Assembly: GCA_028287305.1 (NCBI GenBank)
Contig: JAQBPX010000011.1
Span: 186,001-250,000 of the forward strand
DNA: 64,000 nucleotides
Source of the DNA: Gemmatimonadota bacterium
Lineage (GTDB): Bacteria; Gemmatimonadota; Gemmatimonadetes; Gemmatimonadales; Gemmatimonadaceae
Direction of reading: 5' to 3'
Every line of letters starts with the position of its first letter. Position 1 is the first letter of the stretch. The notes under the pieces are model-generated. The model had not been told where the DNA came from, searched no databases, and saw only the letters and a program-made list of their open reading frames with translations. A program made the position numbers and the translations under genes. This document shows positions 1 through 7,686 of the stretch, piece by piece.

Positions 1-1
1 A

Positions 2-418
2 CTGTTTCGTGGTGCTCGCTGGGGAGTGCCGGCATCAATCTCTCTCCAGGTCTCGCAGCTGGCGTCGTTCAGTGTCGCCTCTCACTTTCGCTACGTCGCC
101 CTTGCGGGTCCGCTCGTGCGAGTGATTGTCGCGACCACCGGGGTTCGATTCGAGGTGGGCGGAGGCGGCGCATTCATCGCGGTGCCGGGGGGAATGGATG
201 GCACGCTGGGAGCTGTCGGCGTGGTAGTGCAGGCAGGCTTCGGGTTTTTCCCTGCCAGCCTCGCGGAGTCAGGGTTCACGATGGGCGTGAATCTTGTCGC
301 GGCCTATTTTCTGTGGCGCCTGGCCGAATTTGTTGGCGAGCCCACGCCGGTCGTCAGCCAGGATTCCGCCGCGCCGAATGCCGAGAGCGGCGATGGTCTT
401 TCCTCAGCGAGTTCGTAG
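2..418 (+). CDS. Possible membrane protein, 5' end outside window
   Basis: The frame is open from the first bases of the window, so the true start probably lies upstream; the first internal candidate is a GTG at 26. The visible part alternates hydrophobic stretches (around FRYVALAGPLVRVIVA and MGVNLVAAYFLWRLAEF) with glycine-rich loops and ends in a polar Ser/Ala tail, which would suit a small integral membrane protein. No family is recognised. It ends one base before the next start (420), which fits a packed gene string. It could be a chance open frame, because GC-rich DNA gives many. Confidence 0.35.
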   Translation: MFRGARWGVPASISLQVSQLASFSVASHFRYVALAGPLVRVIVATTGVRFEVGGGGAFIAVPGGMDGTLGAVGVVVQAGFGFFPASLAESGFTMGVNLVAAYFLWRLAEFVGEPTPVVSQDSAAPNAESGDGLSSASS

Positions 419-419
419 A

Positions 420-1064
420 ATGACTTGGACACGCCTCGGACGGGTTGGTGCCATTCTGTGCGGTGTCACCCTGAGCCCCAGTCAGCATGCGGCTCCGCGG
501 CTGTTGAGCTTCCTGCAGGTCGGTCGCTCTCGCATCGGATTCGCGAATGACACTCTTCGCGATGGCGGTGCGAGCGTGGTCGTCACGCAGAATACAATAA
601 GCGACACGCGACAGTTGCTCGGAGCGTCTCGCCCCGTGACCACCGGCGATGCCTCGACATTCCTGCGCTCTGTCTGCTACTTCGCGACCGGCAATTCGCA
701 TATGGTTCTCGTCCTCGAGTCCGAGGAGATGGGGAACGGGACCTGGCTGACAGGCTTTTCACTCCTGCCGGCCGGTCGGCGCCCGGGGCGCGAGCGACAC
801 TGCGGAAGGTTGCGAGTCTCCTCCGACAGTATCTCAACGAGCTCCGGACTTCGACTCGGCCTGACGCGTGCCCAACTGGAGGCGCGCCTGGGAATGAAGG
901 GACGCGATAGCGCAAATGTCGTCGTCTACGAGCGAGCGGTGGACAAGCCCTTTCGCCGTCCGGATGGCGCAAGCGAGACGTACACCGAGAGCTCGTGGCT
1001 TTACGTCCACTTTCGTCGCGGCAAGGTAGCGGGGTTTCTCGGTGGGCGCATCGATGCGTCCTGA
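420..1064 (+). CDS. Hypothetical exported protein
   Basis: A 214-aa protein of unknown function. The ATG at 420 is chosen because it directly precedes a basic then hydrophobic leader (MTWTRLGRVGAILCGVTLS) that looks like a signal peptide; starting further upstream would add an Arg/Pro-rich stretch typical of out-of-frame reading. The body is beta-rich, and near residue 140 it carries an LGLTRAQLEARLG segment, a pattern often seen in small periplasmic proteins with a paired-helix 'GxTxxxVxxxLG' motif. It overlaps the following gene by 11 bases, so the two are probably co-transcribed. No enzymatic motif is seen. Confidence 0.55.
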   Translation: MTWTRLGRVGAILCGVTLSPSQHAAPRLLSFLQVGRSRIGFANDTLRDGGASVVVTQNTISDTRQLLGASRPVTTGDASTFLRSVCYFATGNSHMVLVLESEEMGNGTWLTGFSLLPAGRRPGRERHCGRLRVSSDSISTSSGLRLGLTRAQLEARLGMKGRDSANVVVYERAVDKPFRRPDGASETYTESSWLYVHFRRGKVAGFLGGRIDAS

Positions 1065-1503
1065 AGGCATCGTGAGCCGTGCCCTGTGCCGTCGGACGGT
1101 CACGACCGCCTGCGTCCTGCTAGTTATCGCGCCGCTGTCCTGCTTCCCATTCGGCGGGGACGAGCATTCATTGGAGGAGCCCTACTATCTTGCAGCGACC
1201 GACGTCGGGACCCAGATGACCCTGTATCGCCGGGTCGGCAAGGACGGTGGAATCGGCCGCGTGGAGCCCACTGTTTTCGCGGCGGGGTGGGACAAGCATC
1301 ACGTCATCGTCCAGCGACATCCGGGTGGCGATCGATCACGGACCGAGTTCTACATCATCGACCGGTCGAAGGACGCACCAAACTGCGGGCCGGAGGCGAG
1401 CGTCATTGGTCCATTCACCGCGGCAGAGTTTAGCGAGGCGCGGCGCCGTGCGGGCGTGGATTCGACGCTCGCGTTCACGCTCGTGTTGAAGAGCCTACGT
1501 TGA
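1054..1503 (+). CDS. Hypothetical exported protein, possibly DUF3997-like
   Basis: A 149-aa protein with an N-terminal hydrophobic segment (CVLLVIAPLSC) that may be a signal peptide or a weak lipobox ending at Cys30. The mature part contains YYLAATDVGTQMTLYRRVG, VFAAGWDKHHVIVQRHP and FYIIDR. These resemble the DUF3997 pattern of small lipoproteins whose function is unknown; this assignment is from memory and tentative. The start at 1054 overlaps the end of the preceding gene; a GTG at 1072 in the same frame is an alternative. It probably forms a two-gene unit with the upstream exported protein. Confidence 0.55.
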   Translation: MRPEGIVSRALCRRTVTTACVLLVIAPLSCFPFGGDEHSLEEPYYLAATDVGTQMTLYRRVGKDGGIGRVEPTVFAAGWDKHHVIVQRHPGGDRSRTEFYIIDRSKDAPNCGPEASVIGPFTAAEFSEARRRAGVDSTLAFTLVLKSLR

Positions 1504-1715
1504 GTACGCGAAGAAGCGAGCGTCGATTATTGGGCCGTTTGATCTCAACGCCAGTGTTCCCCGGCCTGAAGGTGCCAGCGGGAACTGTACCCGCATGAGC
1601 TGGCACCTCGAGGTGATGGGAATGTGGCCCACCCGAGTCATCCGTCGCCGACCGCCTCACCAGAAGTAGAGAAGCAGCGCGTTCGGTGACCAGGCCAACC
1701 ATTTTTCTCTACAAC

Positions 1716-2237
1716 ATGCCCGAGATCTTCCGATATTTCTGGTTCCTCTGCGCCGCTGTGATGACGGTGAACATCATCATCTGGCGAATTCGACTCGCTG
1801 GCGCGATCGAGCGCGACATGATTGCCCGTGAGGAGGCCGACCGCTTCACGCGACTTGGCGCGCTATGGCTTGTTGGGAGCTCGTGCGCCTTCGGGCTAAT
1901 CGGGCTTGCCGCGGGTTGGTCATCCCCGTTCTGCGCAGGATTTCTCTCGTTCGACTCTGTGCCGCAGGCGGTGACCGCGATCCTCATGATCGCCCTTTGG
2001 TCATGCAGCCTCTGGTGGGTGTGGCGCGGAAAGGGCGCTGAGTTCCTGGCGCGCGTAGGCCCCATGCTGAACGCGCGGCAATCGTCCAGTGCGCTCTCGC
2101 CCCGAATGGTTCGCCTGGGCGTTACGGCGGTCGTCCTTGCTTCCGCGGCGGGATCGGCCATTTCCTGGCGGGTTGTTCCTGCGGACCCAGCCATGACTTG
2201 TCCGAAAGCCGACGCCCGAGAGCGAAGCTTGCCTTGA
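1716..2237 (+). CDS. Hypothetical four-helix membrane protein
   Basis: A 173-aa protein with four hydrophobic segments: roughly residues 4-24 (FRYFWFLCAAVMTVNIII), 48-69 (LGALWLVGSSCAFGLIGLAAGW), 85-105 (AVTAILMIALWSCSLWWVW) and 137-158 (LGVTAVVLASAAGSAISW). A short charged helix (AIERDMIAREEADRF) follows the first. No family is recognised. The ATG at 1716 is preferred over one 30 bases upstream because it begins directly before the first membrane helix. The roughly 210 bases before it hold no gene that I can support. Confidence 0.5.
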   Translation: MPEIFRYFWFLCAAVMTVNIIIWRIRLAGAIERDMIAREEADRFTRLGALWLVGSSCAFGLIGLAAGWSSPFCAGFLSFDSVPQAVTAILMIALWSCSLWWVWRGKGAEFLARVGPMLNARQSSSALSPRMVRLGVTAVVLASAAGSAISWRVVPADPAMTCPKADARERSLP

Positions 2238-2279
2238 AGTACTTCTCCATCGCTCGCCCAACGGATCCCTGAGGACACG

Positions 2280-2528
2280 ATGGTTGCTCACGAAGCGGAG
2301 TTCCGTCAGCATCTCGCAGGACTTGCGTCAACCGATCGTTACGTGCGCTTCCTTCGTGACATCTCTGACGCAGCGCGTCGGCCGATAACTCCCCAATCGC
2401 TGCGTACGGAGGCGGATATCGAATCCTTCACCGAGTCGCTATCGCAGAAATATTCCGAGAAGTCGATCGCGAACTACAGGTCGGTCATGCGTCGGTACGT
2501 TGACATGGTGGGCAAGCGGCGGCTCTGA
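2280..2528 (+). CDS. Small stand-alone SAM-like (integrase core-binding-type) protein
   Basis: An 82-aa all-helical protein preceded by a good ribosome site (GAGG about 8 bases before the ATG). The pattern DRYVRFLRDISDAARRP, then DIESFTESL and KYSEKSIANYRSVMRRYVDMV, resembles the N-terminal core-binding (SAM-like) domain of tyrosine recombinases, in which a helical bundle ends in a 'YRSALRRY'-like helix. No catalytic domain (RxxRY) follows; the frame stops at 2528 and another unrelated gene begins. It may be a free-standing DNA-binding domain or the remnant of an integrase or restriction gene. Confidence 0.5.
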   Translation: MVAHEAEFRQHLAGLASTDRYVRFLRDISDAARRPITPQSLRTEADIESFTESLSQKYSEKSIANYRSVMRRYVDMVGKRRL

Positions 2529-2539
2529 ACCCGGGACCC

Positions 2540-3220
2540 ATGGTACCGATGCAATACACCACCGTGTTCGATGTCGGCCATGATGGATTCACGGCCTGGA
2601 CGGGAACAGCCCTCGGTTTTGGGTTCGTCATCTTCGGTGCTGCAAGGCTGATCTATCTCTGGAAGAAGGTCCCCGGCGCACCGTTTCAACGGATGTTCAT
2701 GGTGGCGTGGACGGGATTCGCGGTGTTCTGGACGATCAGCGTCTTCTCGTCCACTCGCTCAGAGTTCACCCGGCTCAGGAATGCTCTCGCGACGCATAGC
2801 TGCGTCATCGTCGAGGATTCAGTCACCAGGTTTCTACCCGCCCCTCCCGAAGGGCATGCCGACGAATCCTTCGATGAGCCATCTCGGTTACCAGGGCCAT
2901 ACGTCGGTCACTGCTCGCCCCGCCGTAACTCTCATCGCAACCTGGGAAGCGTTCGCTCGATTCCGTTCTGGCGCATCACCAGCGCGGTCGCCTGCCCGTC
3001 TTTGCCAAGGGTAAATGTCAGTGTGGTCGCTCCCGAGCCGACGCCGAACGTCGCAGCGGAAATATGTTCCAGCGGCGCCACCGCCCCACCGGGCAGCTCG
3101 ACGAGAAGCTCCTCGCCCTTGAACGTGATCCGGAGGATCCGCCCAGGCGCGAGCTCGTACTCGCCGACCAGGCCGGCAGGCGCGGGTGGTGGGACCACGG
3201 GGGACGCGCCGGGCCAATAG
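2540..3220 (+). pseudogene. Truncated two-helix membrane protein gene
   Basis: The first about 112 codons (to about 2877) look genuine. There is a polar N-terminus, a helix around GTALGFGFVIFGAARLIYLW, a second helix (FMVAWTGFAVFWTISVF), then ALATHSCVIVEDSVTRFLP and GHADESF. That last pattern recalls a widespread uncharacterised family with a 'y.vVEG.V..F.P.p..GH..E.F' motif, normally followed by a conserved F.YSD..GFN tail. Here that tail is absent in all three frames. The frame instead runs antisense through the 3' end of the serine hydrolase gene until 3220. I therefore read it as a truncated gene. The family likeness is from memory. Confidence 0.45.
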
Positions 3221-4410
3221 GCAGTGAACGGCGCGGCTGCGAAGTGACACGGTGCCGCCCCCTCTCGGCTCGGTAACGGTGCCTGAGAAGGAGACGTGCC
3301 GGGAGCAACCTTCTCACACCGGGCGCCCACTACGGCGCGCACGAGCGTCTCGAACTGCGGCAGGGTGACGCTCCCTGCCAATGTCGGCGGGCCGCTTTCA
3401 CGCGACACAACCTTGTGCGCGATCACCATGTCCAGCTTCGGGATCACCCAGATGTATTGGCCTCCAGCTCCCTCAGCAGCGTAACTGCCATGGAATGCGT
3501 CGGTCGTGTCCGGGCGCACACGTGTCCACCAGAGAAATCCGTAACCCTGTCCAAAGGCCAACGCCTGCCGGCGGAGCCCCGGCGGGTTGATCTCCATCGG
3601 TGGGGTTACCGTGCGTGTGCTGCGGCGGACCCAGGATTCCGGAATGACCTGCTGCCCCTGCCACCTTCCATTGCGCAGCATCAGGTGCCCCAGGCGAGCC
3701 ATGTCACGCGTCGAAAGAATGAAGTGATACGCCAGGTGAACGGATTTCGTCGTGTCGCCATTCCTCGCGTGCGCCGAGCGGTAGAAGTCCTGCATCCCGA
3801 TGGGGCGTGCGATGTCGCTCTCGAAGGCGTCATAGATGCTGCGGCCCGTCTTCCGCTCGAAGATCGTCCCGAGGGCGTTGAAGTCCCAGTTGCTGTACAG
3901 GTTGTACGTGCCTGGCTTCTGCGAGCCGCGCGGAGGCGCCTGGCTCAGCATGTCGCCCGGGTTGGATGCCGCGTGATACACGCCGGAGCGAGCACCCAGA
4001 AGATTCTCGACCGTCGCGGTCTTCTCGAGGGGAGAGAGCCCACCGATGTCGTCGATGCCGATCTCGCCCAGGGTCTCGTCAAGTCGGATCGTACCGCTCT
4101 CCACGTACCGGCCGTAGAGCATCGAGAGGATGCTCTTTCGGGCAGAGGCGATAAAGCTGGTGTCGGTGAGGTTGCCGTACTCGAGCAGCGAGCGCCCCCC
4201 AACGGTCACGAGCAGCGCGGTGGTCCGCATGCCGCGCGCGATCTTCAACGCGCTGTCCAACCCGGTGCGCGAGTACCCCACGGCGGTGGGATCAGCAATG
4301 CGAGGCCAATCACGTCCCCTTTCGACCTCGCCGACCGATGGCGAGATACCCTGGGACATGGGAGTGCACGCGGTCCACAGGAGCGCGGCGAGCAGCAAGG
4401 ACTTTTTCAT
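2932..4410 (-). CDS. Serine hydrolase, class C beta-lactamase / DD-peptidase fold
   Basis: A 492-aa exported serine hydrolase. The N-terminus (MKKSLLLAALLWTAC) is a lipoprotein signal with Cys15. The nucleophile motif S-x-x-K is at residues 89-92 (SARK), the second motif Y-x-N at 172-174 (YSN), and GAGGQYIWVIP stands where the third (HxG/KTG) motif is expected. The last roughly 80 residues form a separate beta-rich domain (VGEYELAPGRILRITF...), as seen in esterase-like members with a DUF3471-type tail. It probably acts in the periplasm on peptides or esters; the substrate cannot be told. A 23-bp palindrome matching the one before the GntR gene lies just upstream, so it may belong to that regulon. 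Confidence 0.85.
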   Translation of the reverse strand: MKKSLLLAALLWTACTPMSQGISPSVGEVERGRDWPRIADPTAVGYSRTGLDSALKIARGMRTTALLVTVGGRSLLEYGNLTDTSFIASARKSILSMLYGRYVESGTIRLDETLGEIGIDDIGGLSPLEKTATVENLLGARSGVYHAASNPGDMLSQAPPRGSQKPGTYNLYSNWDFNALGTIFERKTGRSIYDAFESDIARPIGMQDFYRSAHARNGDTTKSVHLAYHFILSTRDMARLGHLMLRNGRWQGQQVIPESWVRRSTRTVTPPMEINPPGLRRQALAFGQGYGFLWWTRVRPDTTDAFHGSYAAEGAGGQYIWVIPKLDMVIAHKVVSRESGPPTLAGSVTLPQFETLVRAVVGARCEKVAPGTSPSQAPLPSREGAAPCHFAAAPFTAYWPGASPVVPPPAPAGLVGEYELAPGRILRITFKGEELLVELPGGAVAPLEHISAATFGVGSGATTLTFTLGKDGQATALVMRQNGIERTLPRLR

Positions 4411-4430
4411 CGAAGACGACGGTGTCTGGA

Positions 4431-4453
4431 GTGTTGTAGTGTATGTACAACAC
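4431..4453. promoter_or_regulatory. Palindromic operator upstream of serine hydrolase gene
   Basis: GTGTTGTA and TACAACAC form an 8-bp perfect inverted repeat in a 23-bp site, ending 21 bases before the serine hydrolase start. Size and arms match the site at 6787-6809 in front of the GntR regulator gene (GTGTTG.AGT left arm, CAACAC right end). Inference: both are bound by the YtrA-like regulator encoded at 6352-6777. Confidence 0.65.
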
Positions 4454-4496
4454 TACCACACATCTCTCGCCGCCGCAATTGTCCCGGCTGCGCGCC

Positions 4497-5444
4497 TCAG
4501 CCGCCTCGACGCTCGCGATGCCCGTGAATGGCGGCAGAGAGGGCGAGCAGTCCGGCACTGTTCCAGAGCAGGGCGGCGGTGCGCCAGTCCGCCATGCGCG
4601 GCGCAGCGGACCATACATTGACCCGCGCTCCTGAGGTCAGGATCGCGGTGCTGTCCAGCGACGCGGTCCGCGCGGTGAGCAGGGCGTCGAGACCGCGGGG
4701 CCCGGAGACGAGCGACCGAAGCAGTTGCAGCGGAACTCGGGATACCCATCCTGCCGCCGGCAGTGTACCTGCGGCGTCACCGACCACGGCAATGAGTCCG
4801 ACCGACAACATGCCGGCTGCGATCCAGCGGAAGGGGTGACGGGTGCCTAGCGTCAATGCGCTGCCGAGCAGGTAGGTGGCGGTCGCGGCCACGAACGGAA
4901 CCGCCCAGATCTGGGGGCCCGGTGCCCAGCGAACGCTCTGCAATGCGGCCGGATCGAGCGGCCCCAGGGCCGACACTCCTCCGGTGAGCACGTGCAGCGT
5001 CTCCACGGGGAGCACGGACGATCCCGACATCAATACGAGTGTCAGTACCCACAATGCGAACAGCCCGACCCCTGCCATGAGCCACATCCATCCCGTGAAG
5101 ACACGCACGAGCGCATGACGTCCCCGGTTCACCGGGAGCACCCAGAGAAAATCCAGGTCAGTTCGTGTATCCCTTCCCCAAATGATGAAGGGAAGGAGCG
5201 CACCCATCAGCCCCGGCAGCATGGGAGGCTCGGCATGGAGATACACGCTGGTTCCGACTCCTACCCCTTGCAGCACCGCCACACCGAGGGCAACGAGGGC
5301 CGTGACCAGGGCACCGATGATGGCTGGCCGTAACCCCAGCCCGGTTACGCGGAGGTGCTCCAGGGCCACGTCGCGTAGTCGGGGCAACCGTGCTCCTGCG
5401 GTTGGCCCTCGTGCGTCGATCCGAAGGATGGGAGCGCTCGTCAC
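4497..5444 (-). CDS. ABC transporter membrane subunit
   Basis: A 315-aa polytopic protein with about six hydrophobic segments, such as PAIIGALVTALVALGVAVLQG, WMWLMAGVGLFALWVLTLVL, IWAVPFVAATATYLLGSALTL and IAAGMLSVGLIAVVGDAAG. The GTG start at 5444 overlaps the stop of the upstream ATPase gene as GTGA, so the two are translationally coupled; longer upstream starts would read through the ATPase gene in another frame. The order regulator, ATPase, permease is typical of YtrA-controlled ABC operons that respond to envelope stress or peptide antibiotics. Here the substrate is unknown. Confidence 0.75.
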   Translation of the reverse strand: MTSAPILRIDARGPTAGARLPRLRDVALEHLRVTGLGLRPAIIGALVTALVALGVAVLQGVGVGTSVYLHAEPPMLPGLMGALLPFIIWGRDTRTDLDFLWVLPVNRGRHALVRVFTGWMWLMAGVGLFALWVLTLVLMSGSSVLPVETLHVLTGGVSALGPLDPAALQSVRWAPGPQIWAVPFVAATATYLLGSALTLGTRHPFRWIAAGMLSVGLIAVVGDAAGTLPAAGWVSRVPLQLLRSLVSGPRGLDALLTARTASLDSTAILTSGARVNVWSAAPRMADWRTAALLWNSAGLLALSAAIHGHRERRGG

Positions 5445-6355
5445 GAGGGATCCCCAGGGAGGTAAGCAAGCGCTGCCTCTTCGAGTGTCAGCGCACTCAC
5501 CTGTCGTACGCGAGCACCCGTGACGCCCAGGCGCCGAATGACTTCCCGCTCTTCGCCCACGAGCGTGCATCGCGCGAGACGGCCTGCGCTCGACCGGGAC
5601 CGCCTGCTCACCTGAAGCTCCGCGGGAATTTCCCATCCGTCAGGCACTTCCATCTGGTAGCTCCGGACGGTGCGCTGTAGCTCGTCTCGGGGCGCCTGCG
5701 CCACGAGGCGTCCCTCGCGAAGAATGCCGACGTATCCGGCCAGGCTCTCGATCTCGTGAATGTGATGCGTCGAGATCAGCACGGTGGTGGGCGCGTCTGC
5801 CAGGTGCTCTGCCAGGAGCGCGAGCGCCCGCCGCCGGATCACGGGGTCGAGGCCATCTGTGGGTTCGTCGAGAAGAAGCAGGGCTGGACGATGCGCCAGG
5901 GCCAGCACCAGCTGGAGCCGCCGAGTCTCACCCTTCGACAGCTCGCCGATCCGCTTTCCCGTGGGGATCTCGAGGCTACGGACGAGATGTGCTGCGTACG
6001 CGTCATCCCACGCCGGATAGAACGTGGCGACATGCTGGAGGAGACGCCCGCATGTCATCGACCGATGTGGCGCGTCCTGGCGCTCCGGAACGTACCCCAC
6101 CTGCGCTCGCACCATCGGGCCGTCGCGTCGCGTGTCGCGCCCGAAGACCTCCGCGCGTCCGGAGTCGGGGCGCTCGAGGTTCATCAGCATTCGGAACAAC
6201 GTGCTCTTGCCCGCGCCGTTCACGCCGAGGAGGACGTACACCTCTCCCTCAGGCACGCGCAGGTCCACGCGATCGAGAGCCGGCTCGCGACCGTACCGCT
6301 TGCAGAGCGCGTGAGTGGCAATCGCGTGATCGTCAGGCGGATCCGTGCCGATCAC
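5441..6355 (-). CDS. ABC transporter ATPase subunit
   Basis: A 304-aa ATP-binding cassette protein. The Walker A motif is GVNGAGKST (near residue 44), and the signature region is unusual (LSKGETRRLQLVLAL, where LSGGQ is usual). Walker B is ALLLLDEPTDGLDP and the switch histidine is in LISTHH. The last roughly 80 residues form a C-terminal extension, as in export-type ATPases of the CcmA/YtrB group. It pairs with the permease encoded immediately downstream and is translated from a GTG that overlaps the GntR stop codon. Function: energises export, or transfers signal, across the membrane; substrate unknown. Confidence 0.85.
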   Translation of the reverse strand: MIGTDPPDDHAIATHALCKRYGREPALDRVDLRVPEGEVYVLLGVNGAGKSTLFRMLMNLERPDSGRAEVFGRDTRRDGPMVRAQVGYVPERQDAPHRSMTCGRLLQHVATFYPAWDDAYAAHLVRSLEIPTGKRIGELSKGETRRLQLVLALAHRPALLLLDEPTDGLDPVIRRRALALLAEHLADAPTTVLISTHHIHEIESLAGYVGILREGRLVAQAPRDELQRTVRSYQMEVPDGWEIPAELQVSRRSRSSAGRLARCTLVGEEREVIRRLGVTGARVRQVSALTLEEAALAYLPGDPS

Positions 6356-6777
6356 GCGGCGCCTTCCTCCTCAGCCGATCGCACTCGTCCGGTCCCGGCA
6401 GAGCCACGTCCCTCTCTTGCGACTTTCCGGATCATCGCGACCAGCTCCTCCACTCCGAGCCCGTTTCGGCCTGCGTCGGTGAGCGCGCGTTCCGCCACTC
6501 CGCGGACCAGGGCGCGCCGCTGGCGACGTTCCGGATGGATGGTGGGGGCGACGAAGGTGCCCTGTCCCCGACGCACGCAGATGACCCCCTCGCCCTCGAG
6601 CTCCCGATACGCTTGTGACACCGTGCGCGGGTTCACCACGAGTTCTGCCGCGAGTTCGCGAACGGAGGGCAGCGGTTCTCCCGCCCGCAGCGTGCCGACA
6701 AGGAGCGCACGCCGCACCTGATCCACGATCTGGAGGTAGAGCGGCCTGTCGTCGCGTGGATCCAGGGTCACAAGCAT
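6352..6777 (-). CDS. GntR-family (YtrA subgroup) transcriptional regulator
   Basis: A 141-aa regulator. The N-terminal winged helix begins DDRPLYLQIVDQVRRALLVGTL and contains LPSVRELAAELVVNPRTVSQAYRELE, a textbook GntR helix-turn-helix, followed by GQGTFV. The C-terminal part is short (about 60 aa), as in the YtrA subgroup, too small for a metabolite-binding FadR or HutC domain. The ATG at 6777 is chosen since the GntR domain starts right there. It heads the ABC operon (GTGA overlap with the ATPase) and has a perfect palindrome 9 bases upstream of its start, which predicts autorepression. Confidence 0.88.
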   Translation of the reverse strand: MLVTLDPRDDRPLYLQIVDQVRRALLVGTLRAGEPLPSVRELAAELVVNPRTVSQAYRELEGEGVICVRRGQGTFVAPTIHPERRQRRALVRGVAERALTDAGRNGLGVEELVAMIRKVAREGRGSAGTGRVRSAEEEGAA

Positions 6778-6786
6778 GATCGCTCT

Positions 6787-6809
6787 GTGTTGCAGTAGGA
6801 CTGCAACAC
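6787..6809. promoter_or_regulatory. Perfect palindrome, predicted GntR/YtrA operator
   Basis: Ten-base perfect arms GTGTTGCAGT and ACTGCAACAC separated by AGG, directly upstream of the GntR start at 6777. YtrA-type regulators bind such inverted repeats over their own promoters (family knowledge). A second copy of the same length lies at 4431-4453 before the serine hydrolase gene. Confidence 0.75.
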
Positions 6810-6825
6810 TAATTCTGCCCGCAGG

Positions 6826-7020
6826 GCGGCGCAAGCGGCGGTGCTCGGGTTCGCCGACGCGGCCGACGCGGCGGTACTCGCGCCCGGAGACCGCCTGGTG
6901 GTGGACAACTCCAACCTCCTCGCCTCGCAGACGTATCACCCACATCAGGTGCCGGGACGTAACTTCTCCGCCAGGGACCAGTTCTGCGGACCCGATGGCG
7001 ATCTTCCCGGAACGACCTCC
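6826..7020 (+). pseudogene. Possible gene remnant
   Basis: This gap between the GntR gene and the DoxX gene (6810-7195) has no intact gene. One frame from about 6826 reads as a plausible protein fragment: a PGDRLVVDNSNLLASQTYH segment followed by PHQVPG and RDQF. This recalls an uncharacterised family with a 'GD...NSN.LA.QTYHRHQVP' pattern (from memory). No start codon, upstream domain or proper C-terminus is present, so I read it as a remnant. The rest of the gap shows nothing I can name. Confidence 0.35.
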
Positions 7021-7195
7021 GGTGGTGTGCGACGTCGTGATCGGGACATCAGGAACGGGACTCGAAACCGCGACCCCGGCATCATGAGTGCCGTGCTCGC
7101 ATGTCGATTTCCCGCCCCCTGCTTCGACGTACTGGCATAGCCCTCGCTCCCCTCTCCTGGAGCGAACACGCCACCTCTGCCGGTCGAGCCCCATC

Positions 7196-7627
7196 ATGTC
7201 GCTCCAAACGTCCCTCCAGCGTCACCCGCGCCGAACCAACATCTCCCTCTGGACCGCCCAGGCCATCCTCGCGGCCCTCTTCATTTTTGCCGGCTCCATG
7301 AAGTTCATCATGCCGCTGGCCGAGATGCAGAAGGGGGTCGCCCTCCCCGGCCCGCTCCTCTACTTCATCGGCGCCTGCGAAGTCCTCGGCGGACTCGGCC
7401 TCCTGCTCCCGGGCCTGACGAAGATCGCCACGTTCCTCACTCCGCTCGCCGCGGCGGGCCTGGCCATCATCATGGTCGGCGCCGTGGTCATCACGCTGAT
7501 GTCGATGCCCGCGAACATGGCAATCCTGCCATTCGTCACCGGCATCATCGCCTGCGTCGTTTGCTGGGCGCGTTCGCGAGTGCTGCCTCTCGGCTCGCGG
7601 GCGCTCCCGACTCCAGCCCTCCCCTAA
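7196..7627 (+). CDS. DoxX-family membrane protein
   Basis: A 143-aa membrane protein with four helices. The opening TNISLWTAQAILAALFIFAGSMKF matches the DoxX/DoxX-like pattern (W..Q..LA..F...G..K). Then come LLYFIGACEVLGGLGLLLPGL, LTPLAAAGLAIIMVGAVV and ILPFVTGIIACVVCWAR. Family members are small quinone-linked or stress-related membrane proteins of unclear biochemistry. The ATG at 7196 is preferred over an in-frame one at 7088, because the intervening codons look non-coding. It is followed 59 bases later by the M28 peptidase gene. Confidence 0.75.
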   Translation: MSLQTSLQRHPRRTNISLWTAQAILAALFIFAGSMKFIMPLAEMQKGVALPGPLLYFIGACEVLGGLGLLLPGLTKIATFLTPLAAAGLAIIMVGAVVITLMSMPANMAILPFVTGIIACVVCWARSRVLPLGSRALPTPALP

Positions 7628-7686
7628 GCGATACCCTCGCACCACCTTTGGGGCGACGCAGTTCCTTCCTCGCTCGCCCCAATTCA

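Noticed and set aside
2781-3014. A frameshift that would restore the truncated membrane protein gene
   Set aside because: None of the three frames after the GHADESF motif shows the expected tail, so truncation fits better than a single frameshift.
4497-5636. A longer ABC permease starting at 5636
   Set aside because: The extra 64 codons overlap the ATPase gene in another frame and are Arg/Ser/Gly-rich; the GTG at 5444 gives the usual GTGA coupling.
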